From Acidobacteriota bacterium (GTDB lineage: Bacteria > Acidobacteriota > Blastocatellia > Pyrinomonadales > Pyrinomonadaceae), in assembly GCA_020201365.1 (NCBI GenBank), contig JAIVGV010000397.1, forward strand, positions 1 through 5,847: 5,847 bases of DNA, given 5' to 3'. Each line of letters opens with the position of its first letter. Positions within the stretch are counted from its first letter, which is position 1. The notes below the pieces were generated by a model. It did no database searches, was not told the origin of the DNA, and saw nothing but the letters and a program-made list of their open reading frames with translations. The translations under genes were made by a program, and so were the position numbers. Of this stretch, positions 1-5,739 are shown in pieces.

Positions 1-636
1 GGTCTGGCCTTTGTCAAATCCGCCACCGAGTCCGGCATGGCGGGAGCGGACTTGCACATCCCACGCTTGCCGGGCACCCGCAAAGAAGCCGACCAGATTC
101 TCGCGCTCGTGCCCGCCACGTCAAGCAAACAATCATTCGACTTCGCTGCCAATCGCGCGGCGGTCACCGGCACCGACCTCAGCCAGTATCGCTACGTCCA
201 TATTGCAACGCATGGCTTCTTAGACAGCCAACACCCGGAACTCTCTGGGATTGTACTCTCGATGGTCGATGAGAAGGGTGATCCACAGGATGGATTCTTA
301 CGGTTGCATGATGTGTTTAACTTGAAACTGCCCGCAGAGTTGGTGGTTTTGAGTGCGTGTCAGACGGGACTAGGCAAGGAAGTCAAAGGCGAAGGATTAG
401 TCGGGCTGACCAGAGGTTTTATGTACGCGGGAGCACCACGAGTAATGGTCAGTCTATGGAGCGTGAGTGATGAGGGCACGGCAGAGTTAATGACGAGATT
501 CTACAAAGGAATGCTCAGAGATGGACTACGACCGGCAGCAGCACTGAGAGCGGCGCAAGTCTCGATGTACGGTGATAAAAGATTTGCATTGCCATACTTC
601 TGGGCAGCATTCACCCTACAAGGCGAGTGGCAATAG
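1..636 (+). CDS. CHAT-domain (caspase-like) protein, C-terminal part; 5' end outside window
   Basis: The open frame runs in from the left edge and stops at TAG 634-636, giving 211 visible residues, so the ATG at 37 is probably internal. The fragment is the end of a CHAT domain, a caspase-fold peptidase module related to separase and gingipains. The expected catalytic pair is visible: His in HIATHG (codon 211-213) and Cys in LSACQTG (codon 358-360). Other family hallmarks follow: a GEGLVGLTRGF helix, AGAPRVMVSLWSV, an ELMTRFY helix and the closing PYFWAAFTLQGEW. In this family CHAT usually sits at the C-terminus behind TPR repeats, so TPRs are expected upstream but cannot be seen. Substrate and role are unknown. 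Codon use (many GCA, GGA, AGA, CTA, TTA) is clearly less GC-rich than in the next gene. The CHAT assignment is firm; active protease function is inferred from the intact dyad. Confidence 0.93.
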   Translation, partial: GLAFVKSATESGMAGADLHIPRLPGTRKEADQILALVPATSSKQSFDFAANRAAVTGTDLSQYRYVHIATHGFLDSQHPELSGIVLSMVDEKGDPQDGFLRLHDVFNLKLPAELVVLSACQTGLGKEVKGEGLVGLTRGFMYAGAPRVMVSLWSVSDEGTAELMTRFYKGMLRDGLRPAAALRAAQVSMYGDKRFALPYFWAAFTLQGEWQ

Positions 637-883
637 AATCAATCATATTCGTGTGGAGCGCCAGGGTGAATAAGCGACAGTATTTCACTCAACCGGGTGA
701 ACACTTCTCCGCGATTCCACGAATGATGCAAGCACCCCACGGCTGTTTAAGGGGCCACTAACTATCCACCGCTACCAAAATTGATAAGCGTCATTGTCCG
801 CGAATTGCTGTCGCACGACGACAGTGACCCTATACAATCGAGAAACGTAACCGAAAGTCTAAAGGCTAAAAAATATCTCACAC

Positions 884-912
884 TTGACCGCCCGCGCGCA
901 CGCCGCTATATT
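884..912 (+). promoter_or_regulatory. Sigma70-type promoter for the TonB-dependent receptor gene
   Basis: A -35 element TTGACC (884-889) and a -10 element TATATT (907-912) are separated by exactly 17 nt; each matches the consensus at five of six positions. Transcription would begin near 919, leaving a leader of roughly 128 nt before the ATG at 1047. No operator repeat or riboswitch fold was recognised in that leader. The call rests on sequence match and position only. Confidence 0.6.
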
Positions 913-1035
913 CTCGCTTCCGATCCATTGATTCCCAGTGCAGTTCTCGCGAAAGCTCTACCAATAGATAAACTGAAAAAAGGGTCGCAGCTCGCAAACG
1001 GGCTTTCCGCGTGACCGAACTCCGACATCCACATC

Positions 1036-1042
1036 GAGAGGA
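1036..1042 (+). promoter_or_regulatory. Ribosome binding site that fixes the receptor start at 1047
   Basis: GAGAGGA lies 4 nt before the ATG at 1047. The in-frame GTG at 1011 has no comparable purine-rich site and would add a charged 12-residue extension ahead of a normal signal peptide, so 1047 is preferred. Confidence 0.75.
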
Positions 1043-1046
1043 AATC

Positions 1047-4000
1047 ATGTCTAGAAAACTTCTGACCGGACTCAGCCCCGTGATCTTGTCGTGCACCTTG
1101 CTCGCGCTTCTTTCATCATTAGCCTTTGCGCAGTCGCAGGCGACGACGGGCGACATCGAGGGGCGCGTCGTCGATCCGAACGGCGCGGCGGTGCCGAACG
1201 CGACCGTGACGGCGAAGAATCAGGCGACGGGCTTGGAGAAGTCCGCGCAGTCCGACACGGAGGGCACGTACCGCATCATCCTTCTGCCGCCGGGTCAGTA
1301 CACCGTCTCGACCTCCGGCGTGTCGGGCTTTCAGCCGACGAACGTGCAGAACGTGACCGTCACGGTCGGAAGCAAGACGCCGCTCGATGTCACGCTCTCG
1401 GTCGGCGGCGCGAACATTGACGTGAACGTCGTCTCCGAGTCGCAGGTCGTCGAGACGGCGCGCACCTCCGTCTCGACGACGATCAATCAGGTCGCCATTG
1501 ACAACCTCCCGATCAACGGGCGCAACTTCCAGGACTTCGCCACGCTCTCGCCCGCCGTGGTGCGCGACCCGCGCGGCGGCGACCTCTCCGTCGGCGGTCA
1601 GCGCGGCACTATGAACAGCCTCCAAGTTGACGGCGTGGACAACAACAACACCTTCTTCGGTCAGGCTCTGGGGCGCGGCGGCGTGCGTCCGCCTTATCAA
1701 TTTTCGGAAGAGTCCGTGCAGGAGTTTCAGGTCAACCAGAACGGCTTCTCCGCCGAGTTCGGGCGCGCGGGCGGCGCGGTCATCAACGTCGTCACCAAGT
1801 CGGGGACGAACGACTTCCACGGCGGCGCGTTCGAGTACTTCCGCGACGAGTCGCTGAACTCGAACGATCCCGTCACCAAAGCGAACGAGGCGCGGCGCGG
1901 TCTGCCGAACAAGCGACCGCCGTTCCGCATCAACCAGTTCGGCGGACGCTTGGGCGGCCCCATCAAGCGCGACAAGGCTTTCTTCTTCTTCACGTATGAC
2001 GGTCAGCGCTCGAACGTCCCGCAAGTCTTGGACGTGCCGAACCTCTCGACCGCCCCGGCAGCCGCGCTCAACATCCTGCTGCCGAAGCTCAACACCTATC
2101 AGGTCGGTCGCTCGCAGGACGTCTTTCTAGGCAAGACCGACATCGCGGTGAACCGCAGCAACCAGCTCTCCCTGCGCTACAACCACCAGGGCTTTACGGG
2201 GAAGAACAACGAGAACAACGGCACGCTCTCTGCCGAGGAGCACTCCGGCGACAGTCTCGTCAAGAGCGACACTTTTTCGGGGACGCTCATCTCCACGCTC
2301 ACGCGCTCGCTCGTCAACGAGTTCCGCTTCCAGCTCGCGCGCGACAAGGAGCCCGGCGAGGCGAACAGCGACGCGCCCGAAGCCGTCATCAACACCGGCG
2401 GCGGAAACTTGAACATCGGTCGCAACAACTTCAGCCCGCGCGAGACGACGATCAAGCGCGTGCAGTTCATCAACAACGTCTCCTACCTGCGCGGTCGCCA
2501 CAACATGAAGTTCGGCGTGGACTTCAACTTCGACCGCATCTTCAACTTCTTCCCCGGACTCTTCAGCGGCTCCTACACCTTCCCGTCCTACGCCGCCTTC
2601 GCCGCCAACACCCCGTCCGCCTACACGCAGAACTTCGCGGGCGCGAACACGACCGGCGGCACGACCAAGCCGAACCTCTCCGAGTACGCGACCTACGCGC
2701 AGGACGATCTGAAAGTAACGCCGAAGCTCACACTGAACCTCGGCGTGCGCTACGACTACGAGGCGATGGCTTGCCCGCCCGTCCGGAACACCGACCCGCT
2801 GCTGCTCTCGAACGGCATCGACACCGCGCGCTGCCCGAAGGACAAGAACAACGTCGCCCCGCGCTTCGGCTTCTCCTACGCGCCCGACGAGCGCACGGTC
2901 GTGCGCGGCGGCTTCGGTCTCTACTACGGCATCACCCCGGCAATCGTCCTCGGCACGGTGCACTCGCAGAACGGCATCAACGTCACGGGCGTCAACCTGA
3001 ACGCCGCGCAGATCGCCTCCGCCGGTCTCAGGTACCCGAACCTCCTGAGCGCGCCGCCGGCGGGCACGTCCGCCAACCCCAACCTCTTCGTCTTCGCGAA
3101 CGACTACGTGAACCCCTACGTCGAGCAGGGCAGGGTCGGCGTCGAGCGCCAAATCTTCGGCAAGACCAGTCTGTCGGCGACCTACCTCTACTACCACGGC
3201 GTCCACCTGACGCGAACGCGCGACATCAACCTCTTCCCGCCGACCGCGTTTGCGCGCACGGGACCCGACGGCGTGACCTACACCTTCCTGCGCTTCGCTA
3301 GCGCGCGCCCGATCTCGCGCGCGACCGGCACGTCCTACAACCGCATCAGCATCTTCGAGAGCGCGGCGCACTCGCTCTACAACGGTCTCGCTATTCAAGC
3401 CGCGCAGCGCTTCACGCGCGGCTTCCAGTTCATCGCCGCCTACACCCTGTCGAAGGCGAAGGACGACCGCCCCGACCAGACCATCGTCGTCGTCGGCGCG
3501 GACGACGCCAAGATCGTCGAGAACCAGCTCGACCCGGAAGCCGACTTCGCGCGCTCCGACACCGACATCCGCCACCGCTTCGTCTTCAGCCCCGTCTACG
3601 AGTGGGGGCGCGTGAAGTGGACAGACAGCCCCGTCGTCGTCGCGATCTTCAGCGACTTCACCGTCTCCGGCATCGCGCAGTTCCAGTCGGGGACGCCCTA
3701 CTCGGCGCTCGTCGCGGGCGATCCGAACAACGACGGCAACCGCGCGAACGACCGGCTGCCCGGAACCGCCCGCAACCAGTTCACCACGCCCTCGGTCTAT
3801 CAGTTCGACGTGCGCCTGACGCGCGCCATCCCGCTGCGCGAGCAGATGCGCGTCAGGCTCATCCTCGAAGCCTTCAACCTCTTCAACCGCTCGAACGTGG
3901 CGACGGTCAACAACATCTTCTTCAACTATTCGGGCGGCTCGGCGGGCGTCCTGACCGCGCCGTCGTTCATCACGGCGTTCGGCACGCCGCGCTCCTTCCA

Positions 4001-4073
4001 GTCGCCCGCGTCGGGCACGACGACGTTCGTCATCCCGCGGCAGCTCCAGCTCGCGATCAAGTTCGACTTCTAA
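1047..4073 (+). CDS. TonB-dependent outer-membrane receptor with N-terminal carboxypeptidase-regulatory-like domain (Oar-like)
   Basis: This is a complete 1008-residue protein. Residues 1-28 form a Sec signal peptide (basic MSRK, hydrophobic core, AFA cleavage site before QSQ). Residues about 35-120 are a carboxypeptidase-regulatory-like beta-sandwich (GDIEGRVVDPNGAAVPNATV, then GTYRIILLPPGQYTV). Residues about 135-260 are the plug, with LPINGRNFQDFATLSP, LQVDGVDNNNTFFG and AEFGRAGGAVINVVTKSGTN. The rest is a beta-barrel with barrel-type motifs (YAQDDLKVTPKLTLNLGVRYDYE, ARSDTDIRHRF, LEAFNLFNR) and a C-terminal aromatic residue (QLQLAIKFDF) as expected for Bam-assembled outer-membrane proteins. 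Length and architecture are normal for the large Acidobacteriota family. Such proteins import substrates, often glycan-related or siderophore-like, using TonB energy; the substrate here cannot be inferred. No SusD-like partner is adjacent. A dedicated promoter and terminator suggest a monocistronic unit. Codons are almost uniformly G/C-ending. Confidence 0.95.
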   Translation: MSRKLLTGLSPVILSCTLLALLSSLAFAQSQATTGDIEGRVVDPNGAAVPNATVTAKNQATGLEKSAQSDTEGTYRIILLPPGQYTVSTSGVSGFQPTNVQNVTVTVGSKTPLDVTLSVGGANIDVNVVSESQVVETARTSVSTTINQVAIDNLPINGRNFQDFATLSPAVVRDPRGGDLSVGGQRGTMNSLQVDGVDNNNTFFGQALGRGGVRPPYQFSEESVQEFQVNQNGFSAEFGRAGGAVINVVTKSGTNDFHGGAFEYFRDESLNSNDPVTKANEARRGLPNKRPPFRINQFGGRLGGPIKRDKAFFFFTYDGQRSNVPQVLDVPNLSTAPAAALNILLPKLNTYQVGRSQDVFLGKTDIAVNRSNQLSLRYNHQGFTGKNNENNGTLSAEEHSGDSLVKSDTFSGTLISTLTRSLVNEFRFQLARDKEPGEANSDAPEAVINTGGGNLNIGRNNFSPRETTIKRVQFINNVSYLRGRHNMKFGVDFNFDRIFNFFPGLFSGSYTFPSYAAFAANTPSAYTQNFAGANTTGGTTKPNLSEYATYAQDDLKVTPKLTLNLGVRYDYEAMACPPVRNTDPLLLSNGIDTARCPKDKNNVAPRFGFSYAPDERTVVRGGFGLYYGITPAIVLGTVHSQNGINVTGVNLNAAQIASAGLRYPNLLSAPPAGTSANPNLFVFANDYVNPYVEQGRVGVERQIFGKTSLSATYLYYHGVHLTRTRDINLFPPTAFARTGPDGVTYTFLRFASARPISRATGTSYNRISIFESAAHSLYNGLAIQAAQRFTRGFQFIAAYTLSKAKDDRPDQTIVVVGADDAKIVENQLDPEADFARSDTDIRHRFVFSPVYEWGRVKWTDSPVVVAIFSDFTVSGIAQFQSGTPYSALVAGDPNNDGNRANDRLPGTARNQFTTPSVYQFDVRLTRAIPLREQMRVRLILEAFNLFNRSNVATVNNIFFNYSGGSAGVLTAPSFITAFGTPRSFQSPASGTTTFVIPRQLQLAIKFDF

Positions 4074-4097
4074 GCTCGCGGCGGACTTTCAAACGAG

Positions 4098-4136
4098 AAG
4101 GGCTCGACGTTCACGCTGAACGTCGAGCCCTTTCTT
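4098..4136 (+). terminator. Intrinsic terminator of the receptor gene
   Basis: Twenty-five bases after the receptor stop, 4100-4112 and 4118-4130 form a perfect 13-bp GC-rich stem with a 5-nt ACGCT loop. The stem extends by two A-T pairs (4098-4099 with 4131-4132), and TTTCTT follows at 4131-4136. On the opposite strand the trailing sequence has only a broken T-tract, so termination of leftward transcription would be weaker. Confidence 0.9.
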
Positions 4137-4364
4137 CATGCCGCGCGCACGCGCGAGCTAGTCCGTGCCGCCAGCGCGGGTCGTCGGCTCGACGGTCGAG
4201 TCTCTGACGTCGCGCTCCGCGCCGGGCAGAGGTGCGCCGGGTCGTGCGGGTCTGCCAGCTCCTCGAAGTGCTCGTACTCCGCGACGCACGCGGCGGGCGC
4301 GCCCTCCCACCAGTGCGCGAGCGCCATCCCGCCGCGCGCGGGGGCGGTTAAAGGCGAACCCCAT
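4136..4364 (-). pseudogene. Possible small protein gene with a frameshift (unrecognised)
   Basis: No family is recognised. Reading leftward from the ATG at 4327, 39 of the first 40 codons end in G or C, while second positions are only about half G/C. This is the usual coding pattern of a high-GC genome, and the peptide (MALAHWWEGAPAACVAEYEH...) has a protein-like composition. Upstream, the protein-like frame switches: ATG at 4364 gives MGFAFNRP, which runs into a run of five G (+ strand 4340-4344). Removing one base there would join the halves as MGFAFNRPARGGMALAHWWEG. The joined product would be about 75 residues, stopping at TGA 4136-4138 on the edge of the receptor terminator; its last third is Arg/Ser-rich with relaxed codon use. 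An alternative is an intact 83-codon frame from the GTG at 4387, overlapping the previous gene's stop as GTGA. It could be a frameshifted gene, a sequencing error in the G-run, a coupled intact ORF, or a chance reading in GC-rich DNA. Confidence 0.4.
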
Positions 4365-4383
4365 CGCCCCCGGATTGTCCGGC

Positions 4384-5055
4384 TCACCAGCCGCCCGGCA
4401 GCGCGCCTTTAAGTTTTAACTCGTGCAGGACGTTCCCCGCGATCAATGCGGCGACCCAGGCGAGTAGCAGGACGACGATGAGAGCCGCCGTCGCATTCTG
4501 ATCGCGCGCCGCTTCGTCGCGCTCCAGTTGCCTTGAGCGGACGAGCATCGCCTCAAGTGTCCCTCCCAGCAGCAGCGCGAGGCTGACCCAGTGTCCCCAG
4601 AGTTGCTCCCAGAAGTAGTGCCACACGAGCGACGTGATCGCCGCGAGCGCGAGCAGCATCCAGCCCGCAGCGGCGCGCCCGCCCGCCGTGCGGTACGCGA
4701 TGACGAGGATGGACAGGCAGACCGCCGTGCCGTCCACGATGAAGGCTTCGACGGCGAAGCCGAGCGGGACGCCCCGCTTCGAGTAGAGCGACAGCAGCGC
4801 GCACGCGGGGCCGTCGAGCAGGACGAAGAGCGACCAGCCGAGCGAGGTCGGCGCGGGCGTGTAGTAGAACAAGACCGCGACATAGACGCCGACCGCCGCC
4901 GTCCCGCCGACGAGCAGGAAGATGAACATCCAGTCCGGGTAGCCGTAACTGTAAAGAACCCCGAAGGTGGCGAGCGCCGGGAGCAGTCCGAGGTAGGTGA
5001 GGTGGACGACGCCGACGACCGGAGTCAGGCGAGACTTGAACAGCGATGTTCGCAT
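4384..5055 (-). CDS. Multi-pass (about seven-helix) integral membrane protein of unknown function
   Basis: The family is not recognised. From the ATG at 5055 the protein has 223 residues; a GTG at 5070 would add MTASD, and neither start has a clear ribosome binding site, so the start is uncertain. Counted from 5055, hydrophobic segments lie near residues 14-35, 43-65, 73-91, 99-121, 131-149, 156-172 and 190-209. The longest polar loop, between the last two (RSRQLERDEAARDQN), is Arg/Glu/Asp-rich. Possible functional residues within membranes include Glu and Asp in AVEAFIVDGT, Asp in LLDGPAC, and an aromatic VWHYFWEQLWGHW stretch. Third positions are overwhelmingly G/C, matching the receptor gene and unlike the cassette gene upstream. 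It begins 73 nt beyond the attC-like site and points toward the receptor terminator. Transporter, sensor or enzyme roles cannot be separated by eye. Confidence 0.82.
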   Translation of the reverse strand: MRTSLFKSRLTPVVGVVHLTYLGLLPALATFGVLYSYGYPDWMFIFLLVGGTAAVGVYVAVLFYYTPAPTSLGWSLFVLLDGPACALLSLYSKRGVPLGFAVEAFIVDGTAVCLSILVIAYRTAGGRAAAGWMLLALAAITSLVWHYFWEQLWGHWVSLALLLGGTLEAMLVRSRQLERDEAARDQNATAALIVVLLLAWVAALIAGNVLHELKLKGALPGGW

Positions 5056-5127
5056 ATCACTTGCGGTCACGGGCGCGCGTCAGAGTAAAACGGTGGCACG
5101 AGGTATTTCCGCAAGCAGACGACACCC

Positions 5128-5217
5128 GTCTAACAACGGCATGCACCCGACGCCCCAAGAGATTCACGGAGCATGAGAGCCGTCGTGTCGGCGGTCGGGT
5201 GCATGCCGTTGTTAGGT
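5128..5217 (-). repeat. Integron attC-like recombination site (about 90 bp)
   Basis: A perfect 22-bp inverted repeat (5130-5151 with 5194-5215) is separated by 42 nt and framed by sequences fitting integron core sites. Read on the - strand, R'' is ACCTAAC (5217-5211, fits RYYYAAC) and R' is GTTAGAC (5134-5128, fits GTTRRRY). Beyond the 22 pairs, 5152-5154 can pair with 5190-5192 if G5193 is left unpaired, resembling the extrahelical bases of attC sites. The length is within the normal attC range. The stop codon of the adjoining - strand gene lies inside R'', common for cassettes. A plain transcriptional hairpin is less likely given the 42-nt loop and lack of a T-tract. Recognition is by motif and structure only. 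Confidence 0.72.
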
Positions 5218-5637
5218 TGCTCGTCCGGCGGACACAATCCTACGCCGGATGAAGCTATAACCTATGAGCGATAGCTGCCCGATATAAACTGCGAGGATTA
5301 AGCTCAAGGTAATGATCTCTCCGACGTGTTTAGAAGGCTCTGGCACGAGCGCCGTCAGCCCGGCCACATTCGCCAACTCGCTGCAAATTCCCCATACGGA
5401 CGGCAGCATTATCGCGATGACAAGCAATTGATACGGCCTCCTGAAATTAACCGCCCACGGGGATAGGAACAGCCCCACCTGACTCAAGATGGAGATGGCT
5501 ACGGATACGACTATCCAGAATAGAGTCAGCCGCCCCTCGTCATCGAAGAAGATGGCGAAGCCGAACTGGACGAAGGTAAACAGGACGGCGAGCAAAACCG
5601 CTGTCAGCCAGGTTATCCCGTCGAATAATCTCTTCAC
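5212..5637 (-). CDS. Small four-helix membrane protein, cassette cargo, function unknown
   Basis: The family is not recognised. From the GTG at 5637 the product has 141 residues (MKRLFDGITW...), ending at TAA 5212-5214 inside the R'' core of the attC-like site. GTG 5637 is chosen because GAGGAG stands 6 nt before it; the in-frame TTG at 5655 lacks such a site. Hydrophobic segments lie near residues 9-31, 38-59, 70-88 and 107-130, with a basic RRRIVSAGRAT tail. The first loop is acidic (FDDEGR) and the second basic (NFRRPYQ). Only about 27 nt separate the cassette's left end from the start codon, as is usual for cassette genes. GC is clearly lower than in the flanking - strand genes, fitting acquisition by transfer. 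Small membrane proteins of unknown role are common cassette cargo; no enzymatic motif is visible. Confidence 0.82.
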   Translation of the reverse strand: MKRLFDGITWLTAVLLAVLFTFVQFGFAIFFDDEGRLTLFWIVVSVAISILSQVGLFLSPWAVNFRRPYQLLVIAIMLPSVWGICSELANVAGLTALVPEPSKHVGEIITLSLILAVYIGQLSLIGYSFIRRRIVSAGRAT

Positions 5638-5643
5638 AACCCA

Positions 5644-5649
5644 CTCCTC
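5644..5649 (-). promoter_or_regulatory. Ribosome binding site of the cassette gene
   Basis: GAGGAG on the - strand (CTCCTC on +) is followed by 6 nt and then GTG at 5637-5635. This ideal spacing decides the start over the TTG at 5655. It lies inside the cassette, so the gene carries its own translation signal. Confidence 0.75.
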
Positions 5650-5658
5650 AAGCAAGCA

Positions 5659-5665
5659 ACCTAAC
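5659..5665 (-). other. 5' boundary core site of the cassette (GTTAGGT)
   Basis: GTTAGGT on the - strand fits GTTRRRY and continues as GTTAGGTTGCT (5665-5655). The same 11 bases occur on the + strand at 5211-5221, so the gene is bracketed by an inverted copy. No matching attC arm is found to its right, so the base G5665 may belong to the target rather than to a preceding cassette. Confidence 0.6.
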
Positions 5666-5675
5666 TACTGTATGA

Positions 5676-5691
5676 GCGGAATTAATTCCGC
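5676..5691. repeat. Perfect 16-bp palindrome in the spacer 5666-5739
   Basis: GCGGAATTAATTCCGC is fully self-complementary. A third half-copy, GCGGAAT, lies at 5707-5713, so alternative hairpins are possible. No T-tract follows on either strand, which argues against a terminator; a dimeric-regulator operator is possible. A -10-like TATAAG (- strand, 5705-5700) sits between the copies but has no well-spaced -35, so no promoter is called. Confidence 0.45.
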
Positions 5692-5739
5692 ATATCAACC
5701 TTATAGGCGGAATCGCGGAAGCGTCTCATTCAAATCCGA

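Larger units (their letters stand above)
637..1046. other. Gene-free spacer between CHAT gene and receptor gene
   Basis: This stretch of about 410 bases has lower GC than its right-hand neighbour and no frame with convincing coding character. Just after the CHAT stop are two copies of GGGTGAA (664-670, 695-701) around one TTCACTC (684-690). The central copy could pair with either, giving alternative short hairpins, but no T-tract follows, so no terminator is called. The second half holds the receptor promoter and leader. Confidence 0.6.
5134..5664 (-). mobile_element. Single integron gene cassette (531 bp), no integrase in window
   Basis: The ends are set by the G^TT cleavage rule. The 5' end is T5664 of a GTTAGGT core (5665-5659, - strand) and the 3' end is G5134 of the attC-like site. 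Between them are a short leader, one small gene and the recombination site, the standard cassette layout. Joining the ends as in a circular cassette gives R' GTTAGGT, exactly complementary to R'' ACCTAAC, and extends the stem to 28 bp. The gene has 53% GC (192 of 360 bases, 5281-5640) against about 70% in a sampled line of the downstream gene (42 of 60, 4681-4740). No second attC or intI was found, so this would be a solitary cassette, or the end of an array that has lost its integrase. Confidence 0.65.

Noticed and set aside
781..1014. A 77-codon + strand frame starting at TTG 781
   Set aside because: It has no ribosome binding site, no GC3 bias or recognisable motif, and the well-spaced promoter at 884-912 lies inside it. 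It is most likely chance.
1011..1046. GTG at 1011 as the start of the receptor
   Set aside because: It would put 12 polar and charged residues ahead of a normal signal peptide. The ATG at 1047 has GAGAGGA 4 nt upstream.
1119..2024. 301-codon - strand open frame opposite the receptor N-terminal region
   Set aside because: It is another Arg/Asp/Val-rich antisense shadow covering the conserved plug and regulatory domain of the sense gene.
2127..3575. Long - strand open frame (482 codons) opposite the receptor gene
   Set aside because: Its product is a low-complexity Arg/Val/Glu/Asp-rich shadow of the GC-biased receptor codons, with no start signal or family resemblance.
4136..4384. A second attC ending a cassette that carries the seven-helix gene
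   Set aside because: No paired RYYYAAC/GTTRRRY sites with complementary arms were found. The nearest match (CTTTAAC on the - strand near 4349-4355) breaks the consensus and has no partner.
4591..5088. 165-codon + strand open frame opposite the seven-helix protein
   Set aside because: Its translation is a repetitive Arg/Glu/Asp-rich shadow. The - strand reading gives clear hydrophobic helices and G/C-ending codons.
5130..5215. Transcription terminator or transposon ends as explanation of the 22-bp inverted repeat
   Set aside because: The loop is 42 nt, no T-tract follows on either strand, the interior encodes no transposase, and no flanking target duplication is seen. The core-site motifs and gene layout fit attC better.
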